From assembly GCF_021018895.1 (NCBI RefSeq), contig NC_079384.1, forward strand, positions 20,609,640 to 20,673,639: 64,000 nucleotides of DNA, given 5' to 3'. Origin of the DNA: Seriola aureovittata. Its lineage: Eukaryota; Chordata; Actinopteri; Carangiformes; Carangidae. Numbering within the stretch: position 1 is the first letter of the stretch; every line of letters starts with the position of its first letter. A program made the position numbers and the translations under genes. This document shows, piece after piece, positions 22,826 to 35,689 of this stretch. The notes beneath the pieces were generated by a model. That model saw only the letters and a list, made by a program, of their open reading frames with translations, searched no databases and was not told where the DNA came from.

Positions 22826-23557
22826 CACGAGAAGCCGGTACAGTGTCAGTTCGACACGTCAGAGGAGTCTGAGGCCCATTCAGCAGTTTGTAGAGTTTTG
22901 CTCATACCCCTAATTCTCCCAGACTCATACAATCAGTCACATTATGACATATTTATAGATGTGGCGCATTGTGCTGGTGAGGTTGAATGCTGCACAGAAA
23001 TACACATTTGTATTCATATTGCATGTAACGAGTTGAGACTCTTGAATATGAAGAGAGCAGGGCAAAGGGGGGGGGGGGGGGTGGGAGGGTGTTGCTGTGT
23101 AAGGACAGGCCGAGGAGACGTAGCGAACATGGCCGTCATGAATAAGACATTAAATGAAAGTGAGAGGCTGTGAAACCACAGAGAGGAGAGGGACCCAGAG
23201 CAAATGCAAGGTAGTTTCATTAAAGCGTGTTAGACTTTTTTCTTTTTTTTTGTCACAGAGAAAACTGAAAAACGTGAGAAATATTTCCGAAAATTACAAG
23301 TTTACTCTGCATCTCATCAGAGGACATTAGAGTGAGGGAGGGAGAGGATGTGTTAAACGTGTTTGTATTTCTCTATAGTGTGTGTGAGACAGTTGATGTC
23401 TGCTTAAAACACACACACACACACATTCACACAGGCTAATTAGCACTCATTTGACCACTTGTCTCTGAGGAGAAGTGCTGAATAAAAGAGAAATGGAGGA
23501 GAGGAAATCAGCGCAGACACAAATCATCTGCAGTAAATACAGTGACAGTACTCCTCC

Positions 23558-23608
<51 letters not shown>

Positions 23609-24361
23609 CCCCCTTTCCCCCTGAGTTATTTTATTGCTCTTAATTGCATTTAATTCTAAGCATTTGTTTAGACAGTTCTGACATTTATCCCAATTATGAT
23701 TACTCTCTACCATGCTCAGATTTACTTACCAGGATAAAGTGAAAAAATAAAAAAATCCAAATACTGTTGAGTCACCATTTAAGGTTGAGTTTATGAGGCA
23801 AATTCATAGTCACAAAATACCTTATTTTATGCTATAAAACCATCTATTGCCAAGCAGCATCCATAAAATAAGTCCAGGCTTAACTTATTTATGGTGGAGT
23901 TTCCCTCGAGGCGGAGGGAGGAAGAATGCGTTGTTAGGAAAATATTAAAAAGTGAAGTAATTAATAAAGTAAAGCAGAATAAAATCTACCCACGCTGTTA
24001 AAATGATCCTGAATCACCAGGTATTTCTCCCCCTGCTAACTAAATAGGTCATAATACATGAGCAAGTACAGAAATGCACACACAAACACACACACAGATT
24101 AATTAAAGGCTTGAAATGGAAAAAAAAAAACAAGTAATAAAACACAAAAACAACAGAATTACTAAAACGTACTTGTAGTATAAAGGTCTAAAGAGGATCA
24201 CAGCAAAATTAAAAACATTAAAGTGATCAAAACCAGACAGAGAAGAAGACATGCTCAGTATTCCTCCTCCTCCTCCTCCTCCTCCTCCTCCTCCACTACT
24301 TCTTCATCTCTGTAAATCTTAATGAGCTTCACTGGGCCTTATCATCAGAATGTACAGTAGT

Positions 24362-24394
<33 letters not shown>

Positions 24395-24637
24395 TGGAGA
24401 GGGTGGGTTCAGGGGCTTCCCTTCACTGCGAAGCAGAGATATAGCACTTCATCAGCATGTATGAGTGCAAATGAGGGAGTGAGTTCGGGGAGGATGGGGG
24501 GCAGGGGGACAATCAATTATTCAGGAGTGAACATTTTTCACTTATTACTTAACTAAATTCTCCACATCCACACCGCCTCTCGTCCAATTCATCATCCTCC
24601 ATCCACCTCCTGTGAAGAGCCCTTTGCTTCAGGTTTG

Positions 24638-24668
<31 letters not shown>

Positions 24669-25314
24669 GCGCTTGCTCTCTTGCTCTGAGAAATATACAG
24701 CAGCAGCTACACCCAGAAAAGTCCCCCATTAGTAATATTACTGTAAATAAACTGGGGATGCTCTATGACATCCTGTTCACCATCGTGAGGTAAACACTCG
24801 CTAACATAAACACGGAGCAGTTGCGCTCGCAGATCGGCGGTTAGTTCAATGTTCTAGCTAATTGGTTGAACCACAGATATTTATTTAGCTTCAGGCCGAG
24901 TGTGAACCACACAACCTTAGCTACTGTCTGCCTGTGGGCTGGAGCAGGTCTCTCTGGGCTACATGCAATGAACATTAATTGTTCACAGACACTAACGAGG
25001 CTGTTTTCTGTATACCTGTACTTGTACATGTTTTTTTTTTCTTTTCCAGGAGCTGGATCAAGCTCGCTGATACCTGATCTGAAGAACATGTCGGGGGGTG
25101 TGAGTAATGTCAGGAAGTTCAAGTGTTGTACTGCCTTCATACCCATGTCTGAACTTCTAAATGTATAAACTTCTATACAGGGCATTTTTGGGGTTTTTAC
25201 ACAACTTTCAGGTGTAGAGTAGAAGTAAAGTAAGTATCATTTGTTTTACTTCTGAGACAAAAACACTCCAGTATGCAGGGCTAAGAGATGCAACTAGCAC
25301 AGTTATAGTTATAG
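22826..25314. other. Microsatellite-rich spacer
   Basis: No gene seen. It holds a G homopolymer run at about 23067-23080, CA at 23560-23605 (with a short one at 23409-23425), a (TCC)n array at 24261-24294, GT at 24363-24392 and CT at 24639-24662. Overlapping frames on both strands at 24841-25185 (114 and 100 codons) cancel each other as evidence of coding. Confidence 0.6.
24261..24294. repeat. (TCC)n trinucleotide array
   Basis: Eleven TCC units with a small flank of the same composition. Confidence 0.95.
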
Positions 25315-25560
25315 AGGTTAGATATCCAATGAAATAATTAATTGATTGACAGCAAGGTAATCACCATCTAATTTGATAATCACTCAATTTTCATTTAACA
25401 AACAGTTTCCTGTGATAATATTTAAAACATTTATATCTTTGGGTTTCGGACGAGAAAACACCAGCAGCAATTTTTAGAGACTAAAAGTTTGATTCACTCA
25501 TTGAAATAAAAAATTGAGATGAGTCAGTTATAAAAATAAGTGTTTCATATAAATCTAGTT
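25315..25560. repeat. Probable teleost dispersed repeat of the ATTAATTGATT type
   Basis: The order attaattgattgaca, then tatatctttgggtttcggac, then an AATTGA-rich end is like an interspersed repeat frequent in fish, where a terminal ATCGATTAATCG motif flanks a core reading ctttgggtt-ggac. This copy is diverged. The assignment is from memory. Confidence 0.4.
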
Positions 25561-26461
25561 TTTCAGCCTACCTGTGCATGTGTCACTTCTCTTTCTGAAA
25601 AGGCTTGTAGTCTACAGTGTTTAGTGGATAATGAGAATTCTATGAGAACATTGAATCAACATATAAATAACAATTATATACAATTAATTATTTTCATTCC
25701 GTCTTGAGGGTCGCACTGATAAATGAAGTAAAAGCTGAATCTTAATGAGCCCACAGAAATTGATACATTGAGGACTCTACATGGAGGATTTTGTTGCTTT
25801 TAAGTTGTGTAGTTAAGTAACTAGTCTAGTCACGACCAAAAACCAACGTCTGCTAAACAGTCAGCCGCCGTTGGGTTTCCACGTCAACCTGATTTTCATT
25901 TCCAGGTGTTACACTGACGTCCGGTGGCAGCTAACAGCTAATAATAGAGAGGAACGATCCAGAACAGAAGATGCTACGTTGCAGAAGCCGAGATGAAGAG
26001 ATGACTCTTCTCTAATAGACGAGGAGTATGACTGAAGAGGTGAGCGTGTGCCAGCTGCTTTAATGATCTCCCAAAACAAGTGACCACTTTAATTAAAAAT
26101 CTTTTCCCACTCATCCATCATCTTCAAAAAGCAATCCATCACACTGAGGAGGCAATAAACAGTCACCAAGTAATTAACTTGCTGTTATTTTTTTTTCATT
26201 GCATGAGACATGTATTTGAACATAATATTTTTGTCCGTTGTGCATTTTACATTTACTGGACAAGATTCAGGAGCAAACATGAGATAATTAAAGTTTCTCT
26301 ACATCCATCTCCATCCCACTGACTGAGCATGCACAGGAAAGTGTCATAACTTTTTCAGGCTGTTTCATTGGAAGTAAACACACACCTGACGTTCCTCTCA
26401 ACAAGCAATGACTGGTAGCTCTTATTCACTACACAAACTGCACTATACACCAACACAAGAT

Positions 26462-26462
<1 letters not shown>
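25561..26462. other. No feature seen
   Basis: Unassigned AT-rich sequence. Confidence 0.35.
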
Positions 26463-26504
<42 letters not shown>

Positions 26505-26523
26505 ACACACACACACACACACA
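26463..26523. repeat. (CA)n microsatellite
   Basis: 61-bp CA array with one CC break. Confidence 0.95.
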
Positions 26524-26647
26524 AAACAAACTACACAATGGACACACCGACGTGTCTACAAGTATGCATACACTGAATATTCAGGTAGATTGCGTTTGAT
26601 GCATCGATGCACCTCAGCTTAAATACACGTATTGCTTAACACACATT

Positions 26648-26649
<2 letters not shown>

Positions 26650-26713
<64 letters not shown>
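26650..26713. repeat. (CA)n microsatellite
   Basis: 64-bp CA array with one CC break. Confidence 0.95.
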
Positions 26714-26715
<2 letters not shown>

Positions 26716-27042
26716 TGTGAAGCCTCTCTCTGGTTGGTTTCCTCCTCTGTCACTCTGTCCCGGTAACATTTGTCAGCCCTTAAGCTCCCTGATGTGGAAA
26801 ATGGACTTTATTTTTATGGTGTGACAAATTAAAAAAAAAATTCCAGCCTCACACCATTAAAGAGGGGTGGGGCGAGCGTACGAGAGACATAGAGAATGAA
26901 TGGACGGAGAGAGAGAGAGGGAGGGAGAGAAAGAAAGAGAGAAAGACGCCTCAGGCAAAACTAATCTCGGTGGCCTTCTAAGCATCAGTAACCACCCATC
27001 TCTCTCCATTTCCTTACCGTGGCTCTCCTGACACACAGACAC

Positions 27043-27043
<1 letters not shown>

Positions 27044-27092
<49 letters not shown>
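27044..27092. repeat. (CA)n microsatellite
   Basis: 49-bp uninterrupted CA array. Confidence 0.95.
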
Positions 27093-27095
<3 letters not shown>

Positions 27096-28153
27096 CTATG
27101 TTGCTCTGCAGCAGCAGTTTCCTACCTTTGGTGGCTTTAATGGCAAACTTTACCTAAATATTAAAATATATTTATTATGCTTTTATCTCTGTTTTCTACC
27201 TGTAAGTCACCTTGTTTCACTCAATGTTTCCGGTGGTAATATCTATCATTCGCTATTCTTCTTATTATTGAAAATATCAATCAGCAATCAGAAGAGTAAA
27301 TTATACATAACATTAGGTGAGTTGATTAAATTGCATTTAAAGTCCAGGAAAACAACAATTTTTTTTATTTTTTATTAACTTATCAATTTCACAGGTCTAT
27401 GCCAATATGTGAACTCATCCCTTTTGAAATGCTGTTCCACTCTGACATACAAACAGTCCCTATAATATTTTTCTGATATTGTAAGAGGAAAATATACTGA
27501 GTATATAATTTAATGGGTACAGTATGATACATTAAAACTGAGATCAAATTGGAAAAATTCACATGTCATGATATAGTAATATCACATGTTATTGTAGCAA
27601 TGCTTTAAAATATCATAGTGACTTTTATTTATTCTTTTTTTTTATTAAGGGGAAATCAGTAATTGCTCTCTGCTGCCGAACTTGGTTTCTTGAGTCACTA
27701 CCAGAAAGTGACAAGACGGGCCGAGGCTAGCTGCTTAGCATGCTAACTTCAGAGGAAGAAGAGAAGTGATAGAGTCATTTGTTTAAGTGGCGTATGTAAC
27801 CAATTGTAATTCTCAGACAGTCAGTGGACACATTTCCTCACTGAGTGTTTCTCCTCAGCAGCTACAGATGAAAATGTGTTTCTCTGGAGGTTGATGGATG
27901 TCAGCGCTGGAGTGAAATATTACAGATAAACTTCTGTTAAACTCATGGATGGAGTTCATGGTATCAGGAGCTTTCACATACCTCGACTCACGACTACAGG
28001 ACTACCGAACAGTGAACTGCACCACAGCATCATGAGGTTAGAGATCTAGACGATGAAATCTTCTCTTTACTCAGACCAGTCACCACTTTACTTTACTGTC
28101 CAATTCAAATTGATCACATACTGCAATCAAAGATGCACGGCCGAAAAAGCCCA
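27093..28153. other. Spacer with a possible dispersed repeat at about 27645-27790
   Basis: The words gcttagcatgctaacttcag at 27733 and a related stretch recur at 32165 (ctggttagcatgctaattt) and 49699 (ctggttagcatgctaactt), suggesting a shared but heavily diverged repeat. Ends cannot be set. The 119-codon frame at 27019-27378 begins in the CA array and is an artefact. Confidence 0.35.
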
Positions 28154-28174
28154 GCACACACACACCCACACACA

Positions 28175-28207
<33 letters not shown>
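28154..28207. repeat. (CA)n microsatellite
   Basis: 54-bp CA array with CC and TA breaks. Confidence 0.95.
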
Positions 28208-28542
28208 TGCATCATCAATCAATCACATGCAGATCAAAAACCCTCACCATGCCTCGCTTTCAATCTCTCTGTATGACACACACCTGCATGGGCCCCTCCC
28301 CCCTCCACTCCCTTCTTATGGCATTAAACATTTATGATGTAAACCATTAGTGGTTTTGCTTCTCATCTATGTGTGTATGTGTGTGTGTATGTGTATGTGT
28401 GTGTGTATGTGTTTGAGTGCATACAGTGTGTGAAAGTATTTTTCTGTCGAGATGGAGGTTTGATTATTTTGTTTCAATCTGTTTGAAACATCTGTAGCAA
28501 AATCAATTAACACATTCAATACAGCAACAAAAATGTACCTTT

Positions 28543-28543
<1 letters not shown>

Positions 28544-28583
<40 letters not shown>
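28544..28583. repeat. (TG)n microsatellite
   Basis: 40-bp TG array. A diffuse TG/TATG stretch at 28373-28412 precedes it. Confidence 0.95.
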
Positions 28584-28587
<4 letters not shown>

Positions 28588-28715
28588 ATCAGCACAGGAA
28601 AAGAGACCTCTGTAAATTTGTGTCATTTCATTACAATCTGACGATAAAAGAGGGAGTGTGAGAGTGATTAAATGAGTCAATAAATGAGTATGTGTTTGTG
28701 TGTGTAGTTGTGTGA

Positions 28716-28720
<5 letters not shown>

Positions 28721-28748
<28 letters not shown>
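28721..28748. repeat. (TG)n microsatellite
   Basis: 28-bp TG array within a diffuse TGTG/TGAG region from 28689. Confidence 0.9.
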
Positions 28749-29229
28749 GTTAAATAAGCCAGTAAATGAGCGTGTGACTGAGTGTATGTGTAAACAAGAG
28801 AAAAGCTAATCTTAGACTTCACTTGTAAGTGACTTATTAGTAACTGATGCTCCATACAGTTCAAGTGATGAAGCACAAGTTTTCCCTCATGCTACATAAC
28901 AGCTGCACCTGTAGCTGTCCTTGGTGCTGAAAGGACAGAGGCTGGTTGAACAGTGTTCTCCAATAGAAACCCACCACAACAATTGAAGCAGTAGAGGTTC
29001 GATGGTATGGTTAAGCTCATCAACAAGATCTATATTTAAATATATTGCAATTATTATCTACAACTAATTAATGAAAATGTGAAAAACTGCTGAATGAGAC
29101 TTATTAAAAGACATTCATGCTTCTGGATCACAATAGTTCCTGATTGTTAAAACATTCTCCTTCCTTGAATATCCATCTTCTCTTCAAGTTCTTTCAAAAT
29201 TATTTCATTCATGATTTTCTTACATTAGA

Positions 29230-29273
<44 letters not shown>

Positions 29274-29292
29274 GCGCGCGCACACACACACG
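29230..29292. repeat. (CA)n microsatellite with a (CG)5 core
   Basis: CA array of 63 bp that contains an alternating CG run at 29271-29281. Alternating CA and CG favour Z-DNA. Confidence 0.95.
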
Positions 29293-31076
29293 CAAAGTAA
29301 ACAAGTTGACAAAGAGACATGGGATTCATATCCAGAAGTCCCAAGAGCAAAGTATCGACAAATATAAAACAGATGAGAAAGGAGACTGAAACTAAAAACT
29401 AAAAAAGAAAACAAGCAAACAAACAAAAGAACAAAAGAAAAAGAAGACAAAAGAAAATGGGTGGAAGATTACCTGAATATCAGTACAGTATACAGAATAA
29501 CACAGAGCTAGCACTCATAGATGATGTAGTCCTCTTCATAAGTTTGATAAATACTTCACTTGTTGTACTAATAAACAGCATCTAGGAGTTCAGTAGTTAC
29601 TGTTTCTGCCAGTAATGTCAGTTAAGTTCTTGGAAGGAAAAAAGTAATAAAAAATAATGAAAATAATCCCACTAAGAATCAGACAAGAAGCAACAACAAA
29701 ACAACTGGGACACACTACAAATAGAGAGTGGCCAGCAGGCTGACATTTACAGAGAGGAAAGCTAACACCACAGTATGGGGGTATACCATTAACGTAACAC
29801 GTTCAGTCAGCAGTTTTTAACATTTATAGGCCAGACTGTCAGTGGCTGTCAACTGTCTACATCTTCCCCTAGATGTTCAATTAAGGGAGCGTTCTGCACT
29901 CATGTTGTCTGATGTTTCAGCAGTGAACGGTGCTTTAGGTGAGTGAGGCCAGCTTCTGACTGATAGTGCTGCTGCTTTGCAGTGGAGAGCAACAGTAGCT
30001 GCGAAATTCCCACATCAGCATGAATGACAATGAGCAAATCATCTCAGTTTAAAAGTGTTAAACAGTCTGCTAGCAGGTAAACAGGACAACAAAGACGATC
30101 ACAGCTGCAGCTTTAGAATAGTTAGAAAAATGCACAACAGAAATTAAACTGAAATATTACAGGGCTAGAACAGTGATATTAAATTCTCCTTGTTGAAAAC
30201 TAAACCTGAACTGAAAAAGGAACAAAGGCATTGAAAAACACATCATAATACAAAAATATGAAAGTTAAATAAGATAATAAGATTGTAAGATTGTAGGTTT
30301 TTTTTTCTCCAGTGTTTCATTTTTCAGTGGAACCTTTTGCAGTGGCAATACAACCTTTTCCAATACAGGTTTTCTTCAATGCCATTGTTTCTTTTTACAG
30401 TTCAGTGTTAAAATTTAATTTCAACATTCTAGCTGCATAAAATTTCTCAGAAAAAAACTTGAGGAAAATGTCTTTAGTTTCTGTTGCAGTAAAATAAACT
30501 AAAACTAACAGTTAAAAAGAGTCTCTTGTGCTTCAGCCCTTCCACTAATGGAGGATCAGTGTGCCACTTCTGAACAACTGAACCCAAATTAAACACTGGA
30601 GACCACGATTCGCTTCCTGTCTTCTACAAACAACAACAACAAAGATTTAAAAATGATGTAAATAACTTCCTGCAGGGAGAGAACAGTCTCATTGGTTAAC
30701 AGGGGTGGAACACACTTAGTCTGTGAGCCAATGTCATGACAGCACTCACTGAAGAAGGAAGGTCTGTGTCCCAACAATGATGATACGGCCTTGTTCCTTT
30801 AAAGATTTCATGATGTTAATGTTGATTCTTGTTATGAAGAGACTAAAGCTCATTACAGGTCGAACGTTCGAGTGACTGAGCAATTTCATTGGCTGGCGCT
30901 GGTCTTTCTGCTTTGGAAAGCAAACAACAGTAAAAAAACAACAAAACACACTGAGCAATTGGTAACACGCACACTAACATCTCACAACACTGTGGTGGAC
31001 TGACATATTTATAGGAATAGAGGAGTATGTGCTCTGAGACAGACTGATGGAAGACTAAAATACTTCAGAAAATGCT
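29293..31076. other. No gene identified
   Basis: About 1.8 kb of AT-rich sequence without a recognised repeat or credible frame. An AAAG/AAAC-rich stretch lies at 29395-29460. Confidence 0.4.

Positions 31077-31132
<56 letters not shown>
31077..31132. repeat. (CA)n microsatellite
   Basis: 56-bp CA array. Confidence 0.95.
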
Positions 31133-31137
<5 letters not shown>

Positions 31138-32118
31138 TCACTTATTTACACTCTCCTCCTCCCATTCAGTCAGTGTGAAACCACTCTAATGGGCACACTG
31201 ACTGGATTCAATAGGCGACGGAGAGAGAGGAGGCGAGCGGGTCCACACGATGAAAACCATTGTGTTCAGAAAGAATCAATCAGTGCTTTTCAGTGTAATT
31301 CCATTCCATTCACAAAGGGCCAGGAAGCAATTTCAAAATGAAAATGCCACTTGACTTCAAGTGGAGGAGAAGGAGGGAGGAGGAGGTGGGAGGACTGCAC
31401 CTATTCATTTAAGGCTGCTGTGTGTTAAGGTATCTCTCTTTCAGCGTGGTGTGGTTACACACACTCCACTTTGAACTGAGCTCTGTGAGGCACTGGCAGC
31501 CATGTCTGTGTGGATGTGTGTGTGTGTGTGTGTTTTTGCACTTGCAGGATATCGTTTGGGAACCAATTCCAGTTGTATACCTTTGGAACAAGGGGTATTT
31601 TTGCAAATTCACATTTCTTCACTAGGGCCGTTTCAGAGTAGGCTCTTCACAGTTAAAGGAATAGCCCCTGGGAATGTGCCGAGACATGTTTATAGAGTTA
31701 AACAGAAAGGTTTAGACAATAGGATTATCTGACTCTTTATAGCAGGTCCCGTATATTTTGGTCTACATACAAAGATTCAGTTCAGTTCAGTCATTTATTC
31801 AGCATAGAAAATGTTTATAATGATTTTAGTGCTTTTATATTCCGGTTGTGAAAAGCAACTGGTCAAATCATAATCAGTTTGAAAGCTGTTTTTCTTAATC
31901 AGCTCTTACACTGAATAAGCGTCTAACATGAGTATTTTCCAGCAAACACGTCAAATATTCACAACAGATCCCTGTATTTGTGTTTTTGGGCTCCTCTCAC
32001 TACTTTCAAGTGGGTGGGGCTTAGCTGGAAAAAGATGACTTCACACATTTCTATTGCACCCATCAGAATTTAGCAATGTTGTGAGGTTGTTTGCTTTTGT
32101 TAGCTTTGTTTTCGTGCA
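31133..32118. other. No feature seen
   Basis: Unassigned. A short TG run lies at 31516-31532. Overlapping plus and minus frames at 31409-31732 lack domains. Confidence 0.35.
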
Positions 32119-32524
32119 TTAAAGGGGCCATTTGTAACTTTTCTGTGGGTTCTCTGGGCTAACTGGTTAGCATGCTAATTTCAGTAAAAGAAAAGACGTG
32201 AGTTAACATGGTGTTGCTTTCCGCCTCTGGACATGGTGGGACAGACACCAACGCTGCTGTGTTCCACGTCACGCCTCTGATTCCTGAACACCAGCATGCC
32301 ATCTAAAATCACACACTGGCAATATGCTAGCTTTGTTTGGTTCAGTGTAAAGGAGCAAAGCCGGCAAAATGAGGGGTTTTCTTAACGGCAATATAGTGGG
32401 ATATTTGTTTAAAAGAGGGTGTAATGTTTTAGGAGGAGGAGGTGAGGCAAGGGAAGGAGGAGAAATTGGAGCTTTAAAGAGACAAAGGGTGACCCAGCAG
32501 TCTGGAAGAACAATGCTCCTTTAA
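32119..32524. repeat. TTAA-flanked element of about 0.4 kb
   Basis: Left end TTAAAGGGGCCATTTG at 32119; the reverse complement of the right end at 32524 reads TTAAAGGAGCATTG. Both outer edges carry TTAA, so this is probably a non-autonomous TTAA-target DNA transposon distinct from family A. No transposase frame is present. The interior includes the ctggttagcatgctaa block that also occurs at 49699. Confidence 0.5.
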
Positions 32525-33511
32525 CCACAACTGTTGTAATGGTTTTTACAAATCTGTGATAAATTGAGGCTCTCCTTCTCTGCAGGAGGAGCCTCACATA
32601 TTCATCGCTTTCCCTTGATGCCGAGCCAACTGACACTAAGCAAATGGAAACCACTCCTTTCTCATAATAACTATTATCTTTGCCATTCTCCCACAGCATT
32701 TGCTTCACCAATAAGTCAGTCAGGTGGAAGGAAATTGGGCGTGCTCCAAAATCCAAAAGGCTGAGTTCAAATAGTAAAGATAACTTTCTCTGCCAACGAT
32801 TAAAAGATGTTCAAAGACTAATTCAAAGTTCGGCATCAGTCACAAGTGAACAAGTTCCATACACTGAACACACACACATTTAAGATGTGTTCAGAATGAA
32901 CATGAAACAAATAAGGTAATGTGATTCCATATAAAGTCAGTGCAACACAAACAGATACAAATTCACTCTTGGCAGCAAAAATTGAGGTGAAAAGGTCAGT
33001 CTGGGTGAAAACACACACACACTCACTGCTAGCTAGCTACAACTAAAGTCTCCAGTCGGTATATTGACTGATTGTGGTAAATAAACATGGACTGCAAATG
33101 AAAGTACAAATTCACTCAAATAAAGACAATCGAAAACATCCAGTGAGATTGCGTCGACCTATGCATGCCTGACTTACTCTTCTTGTTTTCCACAATTCTT
33201 CAGCTAACCAGAGTAGCTTTATTATATATGACAATGTACCCATAGAGTAAAAAGTGTTTCTACACTTTCCCTTTCAAGTAAATAGGAAAGTGGTCTCAGA
33301 TTCTTGGACCCTGATTCATGGATGAATTAATGAGAACACCATGATTTAATCAGGAAATCAGCCAGACATATTAGTGTATTATACTGTCCACTTATTTGTC
33401 TAACACCAGCACATGAAAGGTTCCTGACTACAAAAGCCATCACAGCCTTCTCATCCCACATTTATTCATCTCAGTGCCAACACACATGCCAGCCAAACCT
33501 TTCCTACAGCT

Positions 33512-33513
<2 letters not shown>
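32525..33513. other. No feature seen
   Basis: Unassigned. Frames of 60-115 codons overlap on opposite strands with no domain. Confidence 0.35.

Positions 33514-33561
<48 letters not shown>
33514..33561. repeat. (CA)n microsatellite
   Basis: 48-bp uninterrupted CA array. Confidence 0.95.
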
Positions 33562-33562
<1 letters not shown>

Positions 33563-35689
33563 CTCAGTGGCGAGTGGTCCACTGTCCGGGATCAAGCCAA
33601 GGTCAGGCGTGTGATTAGCGATTAGCGCCAGAGGCTAGCACTGGCAGGCAGTTTCCCCTTAATGAAGCCATCACTGCATGGAGAGAGTGAGAGAAATACT
33701 GCCAGTCAGCCCAACTGGACCCGTCTGATTTACAGCTGTAGCAGTCCACACATCAGCCGCACTAAGGCAATATATGGAGACGTGGCTAAAGGAGGAGTTA
33801 AACTGTCAGTGAGTGACAGGGTGATGATATAATGTCAGCTTCTGGTTCACCGGCATTTGGAAAGTGACACGTTGTGACACTTTCTCTTTATACTCATACA
33901 GGGCAATTTTTACATTGAACGGGAACGGGCACAGTGATGCAAACATCTCAGACTTGCAGTTAAAATGTTTGGGTTCAGAAAATAAAAGGACTATAAAATA
34001 AGAATATAGTGAGTAAAATAGTCTTCAACATCATGTTAGGTACACTACAGGACTAAGGTCATGTCTTAAACAGTTTTTTTTGGAAGAATTTGGAGTTCCT
34101 AGATACAATCTTATATTCAGTAAAACAATTTACTGTTTTTTTTAAAGCTGATTCCAGATTATTAAATAAAAATTTGACTATCTTAGGACAGTAAAATGAG
34201 TGAATAAAAAGTTTGGTATTTATCTGCTGACAGTGTTGAGAGGGCTTTGAAATAACATTTACACCAGGGGTTTTCAGTTAAAATTCAAGTAGGTCCAGTT
34301 GTAAAAAAATCCCTCGAGCAAGGGAAATTAGGGCTGTAATAAGTACACAACAGAGAGAGAGAGAGAGTGCTTAATTTTACAAAAATTAAATAGGCCTAAA
34401 ATTTGTAGCTTCAGTTTCCCTTTTTCTGCTTTTTTTGTTACCTCCATTTCACATCTTAACAGTCTCAATCTCAACATGTCTTTTCAGCACCTCCTTTTCT
34501 CTTTCCTGGTTGGTTGAGTAGCGTCACATGACAGGTACCATAAAGGCTAGAAAGCTGAATCAATCTTTCACAACTGAACAATTCTAGATAATTTATAGTT
34601 TATAGCTCCTGGTCTGGAAAAGACCGTACCTGGGTCCAGATCACTATTAGTGACCACTGATTTATACCCTCATGTTTAGAAACAAAATGGAAATACTATA
34701 TTTATGAGCCTTTATTTTCCCACCAAGTTTTCTGGAAAAAATGATGCATACAAGTCAGCGGGAAAACATAAAGTTCTATGACAGTTATTGTTTTTAGAGT
34801 TGAGTCAATTTTGTTGAGTTCATGGAGTAAACTTACAGAGAAAACATGATTAACACCTAACTGAGGGATGTGAACTCATGACCTCTGTACTATAAATTAC
34901 AACCCTGGCTGAGTGGAGTGGTTCTATCTAAAGGGTGAGTCAGGAACACTCTCAACCAGGTATTAAACCATTATGTATGAATGATTACACAGTTTTATTA
35001 GGCAGCAGGCTACAGGTTCTGCTCCCTGAGGCACTGCCTGTATGAGTCCAGGTTCATGGTAAAGATTTGAATCAAACCGCTGATGTACACAGAACAGAAC
35101 ACAGCAGACACACATCACTGTGATATGAGATATACATAATTCACAAGGCAAGACGTGCCATTGCAAATATGATTTAATATATACAGTATAATATATATGA
35201 GAGGCAGAGTAGGAAGAGGCTGACGAGATGGAGGGAGAGATGGGCACAACCAATAACATGAGTGTGAAGCCGGCAGGATCAAGAAATGGAGATATGCTAA
35301 GATTCCTAGAGGACACGAGGAAAGGTCCTGTTGGTTTAAGCAAAAGCATGTTGTGAAGGAATTAAACATTACTGAAGATGTTTAGATAAGCAGACAGCTG
35401 TTGTGGAGAACATTAGTTGGCACCAATGTTACAAAACATTACTCATATCCCGTCAATCTACATGTTAATTACCTTAGGAGAACCCAGAAGGAGATTTAAG
35501 GGCTAAAGGTCTTCTATAATCTTCTAACAGGACTGTAGCTACCTTTACGGACACCATGGTTCATGGTCCAAGGTACAAGCTTTATTTTTTGCCATTTCTA
35601 CATACATACAGTGGGAATAAAAGTCTGAGACCAATGAATTAAAAAAACCCTTGTGGACTATTTGCACTATTTGGCCTATTTGGCCCTCA
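33562..35689. other. No gene identified
   Basis: About 2.1 kb unassigned. A short GA run lies at 34350-34367. The 128-codon minus frame at 34963-35349 has an overlapping second minus frame and no recognisable domain. Confidence 0.4.
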
